DNA of 64,000 nucleotides, taken from contig JAZKFE010000007.1 in assembly GCA_040386595.1 (NCBI GenBank), positions 15,403 to 79,402 on the forward strand, in the 5' to 3' direction. The stretch comes from JAKFVC01 sp040386595 (lineage in GTDB: Bacteria; Planctomycetota; Planctomycetia; Planctomycetales; Planctomycetaceae). Shown here in pieces: positions 15,495 through 24,144 of the stretch. Under the pieces are notes generated by a model that made no database searches, had not been told where the DNA came from, and saw only the letters and a list, made by a program, of their open reading frames with translations. Position 1 is the first letter of the stretch, and every line of letters starts with the position of its first letter. Made by a program: the position numbers and the translations under genes.

Positions 15495-15797
15495 TTAACC
15501 CCTCATCCTTGAGAGGTCCCATAGCATGGACGACGGGCGAGAGGCCCGCACGGTTCTATCGTCGTTAGCTGCAGCCCAGGACCGAGCCCGCTCTAACGCC
15601 GATTCGATCACGCTAGCGTCGAATGCCTGTTTGTTCCCATCAACGATTGACTCGGATGGACGGCGACGCAAAAGAATGGTAGCAGCCGTGATAAAGGCGC
15701 GACACTTCGCAATATTCTGATCCTCTTCGTACGATGCATTGTCGTCGTAAGAAGACCAAACTTCCGCGTTCGTGGATTGGCTATCTAGGCTGCTCAT
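15495..15797 (-). CDS. Small head-completion-region protein (100 aa)
   Basis: The product has a central helical part (AKCRAFITAATILLRRRPS) followed by a second helix. It sits between the terminase block and the portal, where lambda encodes gpW, the head-tail joining protein. The sequence itself does not show a decisive gpW motif, so this is a positional suggestion. Confidence 0.5.
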   Translation of the reverse strand: MSSLDSQSTNAEVWSSYDDNASYEEDQNIAKCRAFITAATILLRRRPSESIVDGNKQAFDASVIESALERARSWAAANDDRTVRASRPSSMLWDLSRMRG

Positions 15798-15833
15798 GCC
15801 CCAACGGTAGCAATGAGCACTTAGTAAACGAAT

Positions 15834-15873
15834 ACAGGAACAACAAACACAAGAGTGTATCTGTTGTTCCTGT
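15834..15873 (-). terminator. Strong hairpin between small head genes
   Basis: ACAGGAACAACA (15834-15845) pairs perfectly with TGTTGTTCCTGT (15862-15873), and ACAC/GTGT extend the stem inward. It lies between the stop at 15894 and the ATG at 15797. There is no U-tract after it on the minus strand, so attenuation or mRNA processing is more likely than full termination. Confidence 0.5.
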
Positions 15874-15893
15874 TTGGATTGCCGCTCAGGCGA

Positions 15894-16070
15894 CTAGTCT
15901 GCGGCTGCGAACTCCATGGCGATTAAAGCCAACGCAACTGGCCCCACCTCTCCGAGGCTTGTGATAACACCCCTGATTTGGCCAGCTGCGTCATTGACCA
16001 ATTGCTGCTGCTCTTTAGGCAGCGACGCAATCATTCCGCGGACATAAAATAACTCGTCTTGCGAACTCAT
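15894..16070 (-). CDS. Small phage head-region protein (58 aa)
   Basis: An ATG at 16070 with GAGGG eight bases upstream begins a 58-residue helical, acidic protein (MSSQDELFYVRGMIAS). It fills the gap between two other small genes in the packaging block, so it is likely real. Function unknown. Confidence 0.55.
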   Translation of the reverse strand: MSSQDELFYVRGMIASLPKEQQQLVNDAAGQIRGVITSLGEVGPVALALIAMEFAAAD

Positions 16071-16094
16071 AGCATTGCCCTCTGAAGAAAGAAA

Positions 16095-16397
16095 TTAGAC
16101 AGCCTGGGCGGCAACCTGCTGCATAAGCCACCGCAAAACATCCGGGTTGCTCCAGACGGGACGGCCGCAAGCCAACTTGGCATTGTCTCGCCGCAACCCC
16201 GCTCGCAGATGCATGAACGCTGCAGCCTCAACCGGCCCCAGCATGGCGTCAATGTGCGTTCGCGGACCGTCGCCTAACTGAACTCGCCCCTCGGCGGCCT
16301 GCTGAGCCTCGTACCCCTCGGCAGGCTGAAAAGCAATTGGAAGGGTAATCGCCACTGTCTGCCCGCCACCTGCTTCAGACTTCGCTGCTTTTGCCAT
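16095..16397 (-). CDS. Small packaging-region protein (100 aa)
   Basis: It follows the large terminase subunit by six bases. The C-terminal part (VEAAAFMHLRAGLRRDNAKL, then VWSNPDVLRWLM) is helical. No family recognised. It could be an accessory packaging protein. Confidence 0.5.
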   Translation of the reverse strand: MAKAAKSEAGGGQTVAITLPIAFQPAEGYEAQQAAEGRVQLGDGPRTHIDAMLGPVEAAAFMHLRAGLRRDNAKLACGRPVWSNPDVLRWLMQQVAAQAV

Positions 16398-16403
16398 ATG
16401 TTT

Positions 16404-18563
16404 TTAGGTCCTCGCCGTAATAAAGAAACTGCTACGCGGTGCACCAATCCGTGTTTGCGTCGCCTGCGTTGTTGGCTTCGCCGTCCGTTGCGGCACTGCG
16501 CCTGAGCTATCGAGCGTGCAACCCATCATTGCGGCAGCACAAGCTGAACCTACGATGCAATCCCACCAGTGATTATCTGGCTTGTGCGGTCGCTGCTTCC
16601 ATTCGTCTAACTCTCTCCCCTGGCCCTGCGTCCGCACATAGAATTCAGCCGTCATGTGATCGGCGAATAATCGGTGATCAACTCGCCGCTCCTTAAAGAT
16701 CGTTAAAGATCCTGTATCGCCTGATTTCGTCGTGAACCGCTGAGTACAGAAGCTTTTCCAGAAGTTCACGTCAATTGTTACGTGCTTAATACCCCGATTC
16801 TTCCCCGTCCTGTTGCTCTCGGTGTAATGAAATCCTAGCTTCTCGCCTGGACTGCGTTTCCACTTCTCCATCGGCAGACCACTCGCCGTGATCCCGCGCC
16901 CGTGGCTTGGCTGTACGATAGTCGGGTGTCCCGAAGTCCGACAGAAGTCATAGACAATATCTGTCGAATTGCCCCACGACGCATCTATTAACATTTTCTC
17001 GACGTGAAGTACAGAGCCGTCAGGCTTCTCCCATTCGTGTTCAATTAAGTTCTTAGTCACGCACGCTAAACCGGCTCGAATCGAGCCCTCAAAGTTGCTG
17101 TTTTCACAGACACTCTTGAGCGTAGGCAGGGCGTCACGTAGAACGAAATAATGCCGCTGCTGCTCTGGGTAAACGCCATAATCTACAATGTGACCGGTGA
17201 AATGATCATCCCAGGCCACAACCGCCCAGTAGAGCAAATCCTTTTGCACGTCAGTGAAGGCCGTCAGGTGCGTTGCCCATTGCGGCACAACTCGCCTTGC
17301 ATCGCCTGTCGCCTTGCTAATAATCAGCTCGGGAGTGAATGCAGTCGACCCGCCGTTAATACTCTCGTCGGGGTTCTGTTGATACTCCGACTCAAACACT
17401 TCAGGGGGGTCATCGAGCAATAAATTATAGGCGTGCTGAATCGCGGACAGTTCGCTCTCGTGATCGTAGCAGTGCTCCCAGGAGACAACACAACCCTTGT
17501 CCATCTCGGCCCGATGCTTGGCATAGTAAACGGTCGCCTGAGCCTCGGCTCGCTCCTTGTCTCCCACTAAGTGCGGATCGTAGCCGTGACGGAGATTCCT
17601 GTACGCAACCTGCCAATGCTTCTCGTGTGCATCAGCCCATTTTTTCACCATCGGAATGCGCTCAGACTGCCAGCTGGGATTCTTTCCGTGATCTAGCAGT
17701 TGATCAACAACATCCTCTTTCCGCATGACCGTTCCATTCAGAACGATTGCAATCTTTTTCCCGTGGCCAGCAGACTGAATAATTCCCTTCCGAATGACCT
17801 CCAGTCGCTTGATGATCTGAATGGGAGAATGGGCAGATCCGTCATTCTGCGGATCGTCAATAATCGCCATGTCGGGGCGCTGCTTCTTGCCGTTCTTCGC
17901 GGCGATGTTCACACCGCGAACGCCACCAGCAAGACCATAGGCAGCAATGATCGCACCACTGGAAGCCGCCCCGGGAATCGTCGGCAAATACAGGGTGTCC
18001 TTGCCTGTATAAACTCCAGTCCGCTTACCGCCATACGTCTGGAATCCACACCGCATTACCTTGCCTTCGAGAGCACGGATCGGAACGCAGATTTCGGGGA
18101 AGTCCTCAAGTAGTAAGTCGTTGTTCTCCAGCTCAAGCAGCACGCCAGCCAGGATGCCCTCTGATGAATCCTGGCTGGACGCAACTACCAAGGTGCATTT
18201 TCGATAGCCGTATGACGCCGCCCACAACGCCGACAGCTGACTAATAGTCGTCTTGGCAAATCCGCGATACACGCTATTAACGTGACGCCCGCCGCCGATG
18301 ATACAGCCTTCCATTCGGCTGATAACCCGCAAGTGATCCTGCGAGAACGGATAGATGCCGGTGGAGTTTGGAAAGTAGGTGACGAGGTATTCGAGCAGCG
18401 ACTTCCTGCACCGCTCCTTGCGTGCAGGGTCTTTAACTGGCGGCAACTCACCAATCTCCGCCCCCTTGCTGGATTGATTACGCATTAACTGCGCGTGATA
18501 TTCCTGATTGTCGAATGCTGGTTTACCCAGCGATTCGTTAGTCGGCCGTCCTCGCTTCGCCAT
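16404..18563 (-). CDS. Terminase large subunit (lambda gpA type)
   Basis: This 719-residue protein shows an ATPase with an atypical Walker A (YRGFAKTTISQL, about residue 98) and Walker B with the catalytic acids (PDMAIIDDPQND, about 230). A C-terminal nuclease follows with its late Asp-rich segment (HKPDNHWWDCIVG). It cuts concatemeric DNA and powers packaging through the portal. The ATG at 18563 is preferred to the GTG one codon upstream because GAGAGGGG lies at better spacing. The leader contains the 29-base repeat shared with the gene starting at 6509. No separate small terminase subunit was recognised. Confidence 0.85.
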   Translation of the reverse strand: MAKRGRPTNESLGKPAFDNQEYHAQLMRNQSSKGAEIGELPPVKDPARKERCRKSLLEYLVTYFPNSTGIYPFSQDHLRVISRMEGCIIGGGRHVNSVYRGFAKTTISQLSALWAASYGYRKCTLVVASSQDSSEGILAGVLLELENNDLLLEDFPEICVPIRALEGKVMRCGFQTYGGKRTGVYTGKDTLYLPTIPGAASSGAIIAAYGLAGGVRGVNIAAKNGKKQRPDMAIIDDPQNDGSAHSPIQIIKRLEVIRKGIIQSAGHGKKIAIVLNGTVMRKEDVVDQLLDHGKNPSWQSERIPMVKKWADAHEKHWQVAYRNLRHGYDPHLVGDKERAEAQATVYYAKHRAEMDKGCVVSWEHCYDHESELSAIQHAYNLLLDDPPEVFESEYQQNPDESINGGSTAFTPELIISKATGDARRVVPQWATHLTAFTDVQKDLLYWAVVAWDDHFTGHIVDYGVYPEQQRHYFVLRDALPTLKSVCENSNFEGSIRAGLACVTKNLIEHEWEKPDGSVLHVEKMLIDASWGNSTDIVYDFCRTSGHPTIVQPSHGRGITASGLPMEKWKRSPGEKLGFHYTESNRTGKNRGIKHVTIDVNFWKSFCTQRFTTKSGDTGSLTIFKERRVDHRLFADHMTAEFYVRTQGQGRELDEWKQRPHKPDNHWWDCIVGSACAAAMMGCTLDSSGAVPQRTAKPTTQATQTRIGAPRSSFFITART

Positions 18564-18569
18564 CACATC

Positions 18570-18598
18570 GCCCCTCTCGCCTCACGGCAGACTAGGCA
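18570..18598 (-). repeat. 29-base leader repeat, copy 2
   Basis: Identical to 6518-6546 and again ending in the ribosome-binding site of the next gene, here the terminase. Nothing similar was noted before other late genes. Confidence 0.6.
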
Positions 18599-18650
18599 CA
18601 AACTTAGGGCAGGCACTTGACCCACCTAGAATTAACGCTTACTCAACCAC

Positions 18651-18923
18651 CTACAATAGCCCGATAATTCCGGTTGCCGTGGTGGTCGTAGACTTGACCT
18701 GCTTGATAAATCCAGACTTTCGCTCACCCGCCGCGAGCACGTGGACTGCCGACGATCCGTCGATGTAAACCACCGCCACATTGCCCGCCACAGTCGCCTC
18801 GATTGCTCGAACAACAGTAGCCAGTTCGTCGGTATCGCTTGGAGTGACGGCAACAACGCCGAGAGGGACAACGGCCGAGCCCATCGAGAAGCCCGACCAT
18901 GGATTGCGTGCAACTACTGGCAT
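18651..18923 (-). CDS. Small phage structural-type protein (90 aa)
   Basis: A short beta-rich protein (MPVVARNPWSGFSMG, then VAVVYIDGSSAVHVLAAGE) of unknown family. It follows the tail-fibre-like gene by one base and precedes the terminase. Ig-like or spike accessory functions are possible but not shown. Confidence 0.5.
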   Translation of the reverse strand: MPVVARNPWSGFSMGSAVVPLGVVAVTPSDTDELATVVRAIEATVAGNVAVVYIDGSSAVHVLAAGERKSGFIKQVKSTTTTATGIIGLL

Positions 18924-18924
18924 A

Positions 18925-20160
18925 TTAGAGACCCATTCTTAACCCGAGAGACATGTGAAGAAGATTTCGACGCGGTGTCGAACCGCCGCCGCCGGAAAGG
19001 CCATCGTCCGCAAGAACGTTGTCGGTGGCCGTGGAAGCTGTTGACAACTGGAGCAGGCCCACCCGCAGCCCAGACGCGATTGCAGTATCCGTCACCTGCT
19101 TTGTTTGAACCGCATTGAGGTACGATGTAATCGTTGAGCCAATCGCGCTTCCCTTAAGAACACCGTTTGCCGTGATCGTCAGGGTAGATGAACTACCGAT
19201 ATTCGAGACGGAACCTGCAATGAACTTTAATACTTGCTGCTCGCTACCATTGATGCGATTGGCATAGCATGTAGCGGTTGCACTGGCGTCCTTTCGGAGA
19301 ATAGTGCCAATTGAATCAGTGTTATCTGCCCCTGCTACCAGTTGCGTTTGACAAGTCAGATCCGACCCGCCGAAATCATAGTCAAGTCGAATCTGCGGCC
19401 AGCCAGAGCCAGTACTACAGATCACCTTGTTGCCAGATACTGCCCACGTGCCAGCCAGTACCGACCAAGGTTGATCTTGCCCGCTAGTTACAGCACCAGG
19501 CCCGGGCCACGTCTCGGCTTTGGTTGTCTGCGGGATTAACGGCTGCAGCTTCGGCAGCAGTGGATCGGCAGCTGGCAAATACAGCTCCGCCGACTGCGAC
19601 AGCTGATACTTAATTCCGAGGCCACCGAGACACCGCTGATAAACCGCTTCTGAATACTCACCAGCGAGCACGCCACGATACACATCACGGAGAGATTCCA
19701 ACTCAGTTTCTAGGATCGGTTGAGCCAGGGCGTCTGCCATCCCTGAAAGCGAATAGGACCAAATTGACTCACCGGCTAGCACGATCTCAAGTCGGCGATT
19801 GCGACCACAAGTTAACGACCGGGTAAAGTCCGCTCCATTAGCCTGGGAGCCAAAGGTAAGGTGATCACAGAGCACATCACACAGAGAATCACCCTGCGGA
19901 AGATAGCCAGTAATGGCGCCCCATGCCTCGCGGGCTGTGCCGTCAACCAGCAATTCACGAAGGTCCCCTTGTCCGAAGTGATGGAGCGAGTCGCTGGAAT
20001 CAAGCTGGACGTCGCTTGCAACGAATGCGTAATTAACCTGTGGGTCAGCATCCTGTAGCGGCGGGACTAAATCAATAATCCCAGCCGCCCCAGTTGGTGG
20101 AGTCCAAATACCACTTTGGTCCTGGTGGAATCTGGCAAGATGATAGTGGTGATTTGCCAC
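18925..20160 (-). CDS. Phage surface or tail-fibre-like protein with LamG-like C-terminus
   Basis: The 411-residue protein has an N-terminal helical part and, from about residue 225, a beta-sandwich pattern typical of LamG/concanavalin-like domains (WSVLAGTWAVSGNKVICSTG, LDYDFGGSDLTCQ, LRVGLLQLSTA). The end is a Gly/Ser linker followed by RRNLLHMSLGLRMGL. Such domains bind sugars or proteins, so receptor binding is plausible. It is unusual that it lies upstream of the terminase rather than with the tail genes. Confidence 0.5.
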   Translation of the reverse strand: MANHHYHLARFHQDQSGIWTPPTGAAGIIDLVPPLQDADPQVNYAFVASDVQLDSSDSLHHFGQGDLRELLVDGTAREAWGAITGYLPQGDSLCDVLCDHLTFGSQANGADFTRSLTCGRNRRLEIVLAGESIWSYSLSGMADALAQPILETELESLRDVYRGVLAGEYSEAVYQRCLGGLGIKYQLSQSAELYLPAADPLLPKLQPLIPQTTKAETWPGPGAVTSGQDQPWSVLAGTWAVSGNKVICSTGSGWPQIRLDYDFGGSDLTCQTQLVAGADNTDSIGTILRKDASATATCYANRINGSEQQVLKFIAGSVSNIGSSSTLTITANGVLKGSAIGSTITSYLNAVQTKQVTDTAIASGLRVGLLQLSTASTATDNVLADDGLSGGGGSTPRRNLLHMSLGLRMGL

Positions 20161-20172
20161 AGTAGCCCTTTG

Positions 20173-20526
20173 CTAAGATCGCGTAATACCGAACAAGCAA
20201 ACCGAGATTGTTAACACTGCCAACGCAATAACCGTTGCCTCGGATTTATGGGACTGGAGCCACGCCCTGCCAAGTCGCCACAGATCCCGCAGTGACGCCC
20301 GCGGATACGCCCGGAACCGGAATGGGCGGCCGCTTAAATCCACAAACGACATCCACCCAGAATCTCGCGTCCAGTCAATCGCAACATGTCGCCAGCCCTT
20401 TTCCATTTGCCCGATTTCGATGTGCACCATCCGCCAACCAAAGGCGATTTTGCCTATCGAAGTAACAACAGGAATCGGAATCTTCCGGGTGTTGTACTCC
20501 CATCTACATTTATCGCGATCAACCAT
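20173..20526 (-). CDS. Phage protein with C-terminal membrane anchor (117 aa)
   Basis: The N-terminal about 95 residues are Trp- and Arg-rich and probably cytoplasmic. The C-terminus has one transmembrane helix (ATVIALAVLTISVCLFGI). It overlaps the upstream gene by eight bases. Family unknown. Being in the cassette with other membrane proteins, it may act in lysis or host membrane interaction. Confidence 0.5.
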   Translation of the reverse strand: MVDRDKCRWEYNTRKIPIPVVTSIGKIAFGWRMVHIEIGQMEKGWRHVAIDWTRDSGWMSFVDLSGRPFRFRAYPRASLRDLWRLGRAWLQSHKSEATVIALAVLTISVCLFGITRS

Positions 20527-20848
20527 TAGGAAACGTCCTCGACCACCAACGTTCGAAGAAATAGCAAGCGATAGAAACGAAGATTGTGGTGAGGATTCCC
20601 ACGCCCGCTACGCTTGTGTGATCAGCCCTCGCACACGGCGTTTGGGCCTTTTTGTCCTCTTCCAGCTGCCGTTTGAACTCGGCAAGTGCTGATGCCTTGT
20701 CGGGATAGTCCTTGCCGTGATACCGCACAAATGCCATCGCTGAACGGGCAATGCTCGTCCTCGCCTTGTGTGGCACCCTCTCGCGATCCGGTACATCGCG
20801 ATCATCAGCCATTGCCAAGCAGATTCCGTATTCGTCTTCACGTGGCAT
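20519..20848 (-). CDS. Phage protein with C-terminal membrane anchor (109 aa)
   Basis: The ATG at 20848 follows GGAGGAGCG. The body is basic and helical (DKASALAEFKRQLEEDKK) and the end is one membrane helix (VAGVGILTTIFVSIACYFFE). The same architecture as the next gene suggests a pair. No family recognised. Confidence 0.55.
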   Translation of the reverse strand: MPREDEYGICLAMADDRDVPDRERVPHKARTSIARSAMAFVRYHGKDYPDKASALAEFKRQLEEDKKAQTPCARADHTSVAGVGILTTIFVSIACYFFERWWSRTFPNG

Positions 20849-20862
20849 CGCTCCTCCATTAA

Positions 20863-20934
20863 TCAGTCATCACCAAATACGACTGCAACCAGAACACCCA
20901 GCAACAGCAGGGCACAGAACTCAACAGGAGCCAC
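20863..20934 (-). CDS. Possible micro-protein with membrane segment (23 aa)
   Basis: A GTG at 20934 with AGGG upstream opens a 23-codon frame whose product is one hydrophobic helix (LLLLGVLVAVVFGDD). It begins ten bases after the thioredoxin-like gene and ends 14 bases before the next start. Its size means chance is hard to exclude. Confidence 0.3.
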   Translation of the reverse strand: MAPVEFCALLLLGVLVAVVFGDD

Positions 20935-20943
20935 AATGAATCC

Positions 20944-21693
20944 CTAATACCGGATAGTTTGGTCGGGAAATCCATCAATCTGCAGTACTGCCGTCCGTGC
21001 CGTCGTGTTAACCTTCACGCCTCGCAAATAACCATCCCAGTGAATCGGGCTAGTGCGAATGCGAGGGTAAGGCTTAGAGAACGTGTATTGGCCATCTGCC
21101 CCGGCCGTTAACACGCTCCCTTGCGACAACGTGGCTGTGATGAACGATCCGTAAGGAATGTCTACGGTTTCGAGAATTGTCACAGCCTTGGTTGCCGGAT
21201 TAACCGAGACCCGAGGGAGCTTAATCTCAGTTCCTGCACCAGCTGCAAATGCCCTGGCAACGTGAGTCCCCGAAGCCTTACCGGTATTCCACAGTCGCTG
21301 CAGGTCGGCCTCTGTGTAGGCTCCGACATGGCGATCAACTTCCCTCAAGTCGTCGCTAACAATGACCGTGGGATAGCTGGTCGTTTGCCACTGCTCGGCA
21401 AGCTGTGGATACTGCTCAATGTCGATGTAGACGCATTCGCTTTTCGGCGTTGGGCGATCTACGGACAGCCCGGCACTCCTCACCCAGGCATCGAGATTCG
21501 GCCTACTCCCGCGACATGGGTTGCATGACTCATAGCCAAACACATAGATTCGCCGGACTGCTCGCGGTGCCGTTGCGGGCTCAGGCTGAACTGCCGGAGT
21601 CACTTGCGGTGCGACCTGCGGCGACGGTACCCGGTCATACTGAATCTGCGAATCGCCGAGCAGCGCAAACATTAACACGAAGAGCTTGAGCAT
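20944..21693 (-). CDS. Secreted thioredoxin-like protein
   Basis: The 249-residue protein has an N-terminal hydrophobic signal (MLKLFVLMFALLG), a Pro-rich linker and a thioredoxin-like domain at about residues 45-130. The redox motif is CNPC (GYESCNPCRG) and the cis-proline segment is TTSYPTVIVSD. The C-terminal 100 residues form a separate beta-rich domain. It would act outside the cytoplasm in disulfide chemistry. It is encoded next to a papain-like protease and another thioredoxin-like lipoprotein, so the three may work together, which is inference. Thioredoxin-like genes are unusual in a late phage operon. Confidence 0.7.
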   Translation of the reverse strand: MLKLFVLMFALLGDSQIQYDRVPSPQVAPQVTPAVQPEPATAPRAVRRIYVFGYESCNPCRGSRPNLDAWVRSAGLSVDRPTPKSECVYIDIEQYPQLAEQWQTTSYPTVIVSDDLREVDRHVGAYTEADLQRLWNTGKASGTHVARAFAAGAGTEIKLPRVSVNPATKAVTILETVDIPYGSFITATLSQGSVLTAGADGQYTFSKPYPRIRTSPIHWDGYLRGVKVNTTARTAVLQIDGFPDQTIRY

Positions 21694-21703
21694 TTAATCA
21701 ACC

Positions 21704-22504
21704 TTAATAAGTGGATGCAGTTGCTTGAACAGGGGAGTAAGCGGCGTTCGGAGTGCCACGGCCTTCAGCCAGAACTCCATAGCCGTCATCGCCATAGGTG
21801 GCACCCCAAGAGTTGCGGAACTCGAAGCCGAACACGCCTGGAGAAATCTCAACGAGATCGATTAGCGTGACAGCATGCTCCCACCAGTCATAAGCCACGC
21901 ACACAGGGTTGCCGAGGAGTAACTGAGTTGCACAGCGGTCAAACATTTGAGAGTCCTTGCTCCCCATGTCGATCCACTGCGTGAGTCGGTGCAACTTGGC
22001 ATTCTCTTCCGCCCCAGGCTTCCATCCACGACGTGAAATCTGATTTGGCGGAACGAAATCGATGGTCGCTACGCCGAAGTCGGCAACTTGTCGCAAGTCG
22101 TCCTCAATATAGGCCCCCTCATCTCGATAGCCGGTGATCGGCCCTGAGATGCTACCAGGGCTAAGAATGACTGTTGCCTCACCTTGACGAGCACGCGATG
22201 CCATCACCCCGAGGGCGCATGACTGAGCGTGACACGTTGACGTTTGCTGCTGATCGAATGCCGGAATTCGCTTCTCTTTCAGCAATGTGCGAGTGTCAGC
22301 CCCAGCCGCTTTAATGTCCTTAATCCGGCTGGAGTATTCGTTGCGGGGAATGAGATCAAACTCAGGCTTAACCGCATACTTCAGGCTACCCACAGGAGCA
22401 CGACGAGGCTTGCACGCCATCACGCGACGCTGTCCGCCACCGTCGATTACAACGCCGTTCTCACCTGCATGATCCCGCCAATTAGATTCATCAATAATCA
22501 GCAT
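21704..22504 (-). CDS. Papain-like cysteine peptidase (C1 family)
   Basis: All elements of a papain active site can be read in this 266-residue protein. QQTSTCHAQSCALG carries the oxyanion Gln and catalytic Cys (about residue 92), WWEHAVTLID the His (about 211), and FRNSWGATYGDDGYG the Asn. There is no clear signal peptide or pro-domain, but the N-terminal 75 residues could have an inhibitory role. The natural substrate is unknown; possibilities are a virion protein, a host surface protein or peptidoglycan peptides. ATG 22504 overlaps the preceding stop. Confidence 0.75.
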   Translation of the reverse strand: MLIIDESNWRDHAGENGVVIDGGGQRRVMACKPRRAPVGSLKYAVKPEFDLIPRNEYSSRIKDIKAAGADTRTLLKEKRIPAFDQQQTSTCHAQSCALGVMASRARQGEATVILSPGSISGPITGYRDEGAYIEDDLRQVADFGVATIDFVPPNQISRRGWKPGAEENAKLHRLTQWIDMGSKDSQMFDRCATQLLLGNPVCVAYDWWEHAVTLIDLVEISPGVFGFEFRNSWGATYGDDGYGVLAEGRGTPNAAYSPVQATASTY

Positions 22505-22971
22505 TATTCACCGCCGTATTTCTTTAGGACGGCCATCAAATCGGCGTCAGTTGCAGGGAAAGGGCCGCTGTAGCCAGTGGTGCCGTTATTTACAACGAGC
22601 CACGGAACGCCGCTTGACTTTCCATTCAATACGGCATCGTTAAAGGCGTCACGAATGCCTTGCGACTGCATCCGTAAATCAGCGTCCCAGGTATAAGTCC
22701 GAAACTCTGGGGTCCTGCCGTCCGGGCCTAGCTGGCAATGCGACTGACAGTAGTTCCGCAGGTTGCTGGAATTAAGCGCGGCCAATTGTGCAGACGGAAG
22801 CCTGTTCGCCGTTGCATTGTCCTTGACTATCACAACCCGAATCGGAGCAGTGACAATCGGAGCCACAATCGGCACTACGGGAATCGGTGGCCCCTGATGC
22901 GGTCGCACGCAGCCGGAACTAGCGATAACGGACGCCAGCAGCGCCAGAATAATCGGAAGCCATTTCTTCAT
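22504..22971 (-). CDS. Thioredoxin-fold-like lipoprotein
   Basis: The signal peptide ends in a lipobox (ASSGC, Cys about residue 21), so it should be lipid-anchored. The mature part has a CQSHC motif and a segment GVPWLVVNNGTTGYSG with the cis-proline and glycine turn seen in thioredoxin folds. The usual CxxC is not in its normal place. It lies between a membrane protein and the papain-like peptidase. Confidence 0.55.
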   Translation of the reverse strand: MKKWLPIILALLASVIASSGCVRPHQGPPIPVVPIVAPIVTAPIRVVIVKDNATANRLPSAQLAALNSSNLRNYCQSHCQLGPDGRTPEFRTYTWDADLRMQSQGIRDAFNDAVLNGKSSGVPWLVVNNGTTGYSGPFPATDADLMAVLKKYGGE

Positions 22972-23342
22972 TGCTGCACCTCCGGCATCAGTGCTTTTGC
23001 TGATTCTAGTTCAGCCTCGTTTGCCGCAATTGCCTTGGCGGCAGCAGCGTCTGATGCGTCAGCGGATTTGCGAGCTGCGGCAGCCTGCTCTCGCAGTTGA
23101 CGCACTTGAGACAGAGTCCCTTGACTCGACGTCGCCATCAGCCGAGGGGCAGCACCAGACGCCAGCACGGCGGTCACGAATGCAACAACAGCAGTGGCGA
23201 ACCACGCAGCAACAGTCAGCCAATTGGCCGTTTCGTAGTTGTCGTAATAAACCATCTGCCCATAACTAACACCGCCGCCAACGGCAAACAAAGCCGCGGC
23301 GGCAGTCAACAACATTCCAATGTGAGTTCGAATCCACATCAT
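22968..23342 (-). CDS. Membrane protein with two helices and a coiled coil, holin-like (124 aa)
   Basis: Two hydrophobic helices (residues about 8-28 and 42-65) are followed by an Ala/Glu-rich coiled coil. Small two-helix proteins near the start of late genes are often holins or spanin-associated. The long coiled tail is less typical, so the label is cautious. It overlaps the lipoprotein start by four bases. Confidence 0.5.
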   Translation of the reverse strand: MMWIRTHIGMLLTAAAALFAVGGGVSYGQMVYYDNYETANWLTVAAWFATAVVAFVTAVLASGAAPRLMATSSQGTLSQVRQLREQAAAARKSADASDAAAAKAIAANEAELESAKALMPEVQQ

Positions 23343-23359
23343 TGCGATTGGCTCCGGTT

Positions 23360-23551
23360 CTAGGCAGGAAGAAGGAACTTGCGGCCAATGTTGACAACGT
23401 TGGAAATCAACACTGCGGTAATCAGTCCTTGCAGGGTGGTCTGGTCAATCGATGGGCCAATGGTCGCAAGATACGACACAGCGGCACCGCCAACCGACAG
23501 CCACAGGCCAGTTCCGATTTTCTTCCACTTCTCAATAGCCTCACTGCTCAT
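23360..23551 (-). CDS. Small membrane protein, possible holin (63 aa)
   Basis: The protein is 63 residues with two probable hydrophobic helices (GLWLSVGGAAVSYLATIG and LQGLITAVLISNVVNIG) and a basic C-terminus (GRKFLLPA). Size and topology fit a small holin. There is no sequence motif that proves it. Confidence 0.45.
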   Translation of the reverse strand: MSSEAIEKWKKIGTGLWLSVGGAAVSYLATIGPSIDQTTLQGLITAVLISNVVNIGRKFLLPA

Positions 23552-23590
23552 AAATAACCCCTAAATTGCGGACTATAAAAACCGGCGTAC

Positions 23591-23929
23591 CTACGCGGTT
23601 ACCGATGTGACTTGTTGACGCTGAAAGCTGTTAACAACCTGCTCCATTTCCCGCTGGCAGGCTTCACGCTGAGCGAGCATGTCGGCAGCGTGAGACTCTC
23701 GCTCTCGCTTCATTTCGACGGCATGGGCTTCGCGCTCCAGTCGCATCTCATCGCGAAAGTCCTTAACGATTCCCTGAACCTCAACGCGATGTTCGGAAAC
23801 GATTCTTGGGATCAGCACGGATGTTGCGTGATAGCCAAACCAAACGGCAAAACCCAAGGCCCCGATGCCAGTGAGTCGCTCTGACGTTGCGACGTCAGTG
23901 ATGGAAGATTGGCCAATCAGAAAGAGCAT
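23591..23929 (-). CDS. Membrane-anchored coiled-coil protein (112 aa)
   Basis: One N-terminal transmembrane segment (IGALGFAVWFGYHATSVLI) is followed by an about 70-residue charged coiled coil with repeats like MKRERESHAAD. It is first in the late cassette. A hairpin (23962-23989) is in its leader. Function unknown. Confidence 0.5.
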   Translation of the reverse strand: MLFLIGQSSITDVATSERLTGIGALGFAVWFGYHATSVLIPRIVSEHRVEVQGIVKDFRDEMRLEREAHAVEMKRERESHAADMLAQREACQREMEQVVNSFQRQQVTSVTA

Positions 23930-23961
23930 GTTGACCCCATTTTTTAGAGCTGAATTGCAAT

Positions 23962-24046
23962 GAGCCCCGGTTGCCGATCCCCGGGGCTCTTGTCTTCCCG
24001 ACTGGGTAGAGGTTGCAAATTGTGCAGAGCCTCCACCCCAGTCGGG
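23962..24046 (-). ncRNA. Two strong hairpins in the leader of the late cassette
   Basis: Hairpin A pairs GAGCCCCGG (23962-23970) with CCGGGGCTC (23981-23989). Hairpin B pairs CCCGACTGGG (23997-24006) with CCCAGTCGGG (24037-24046), and inner pairs AGAGG/CCTC and TGCA/TGCA extend it. Neither is followed by a U-tract on the minus strand. A leader RNA, an antitermination site or an independent small RNA are all possible. Confidence 0.45.
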
Positions 24047-24144
24047 TTTGCCGTGTTACACCTCACTGGTAGCTAAATCGGGCGCCAGTCTCGTGTCACT
24101 CAGGGCTTTAAATATCTCACATCGCGCATCAAAGGTTTGTGAAA

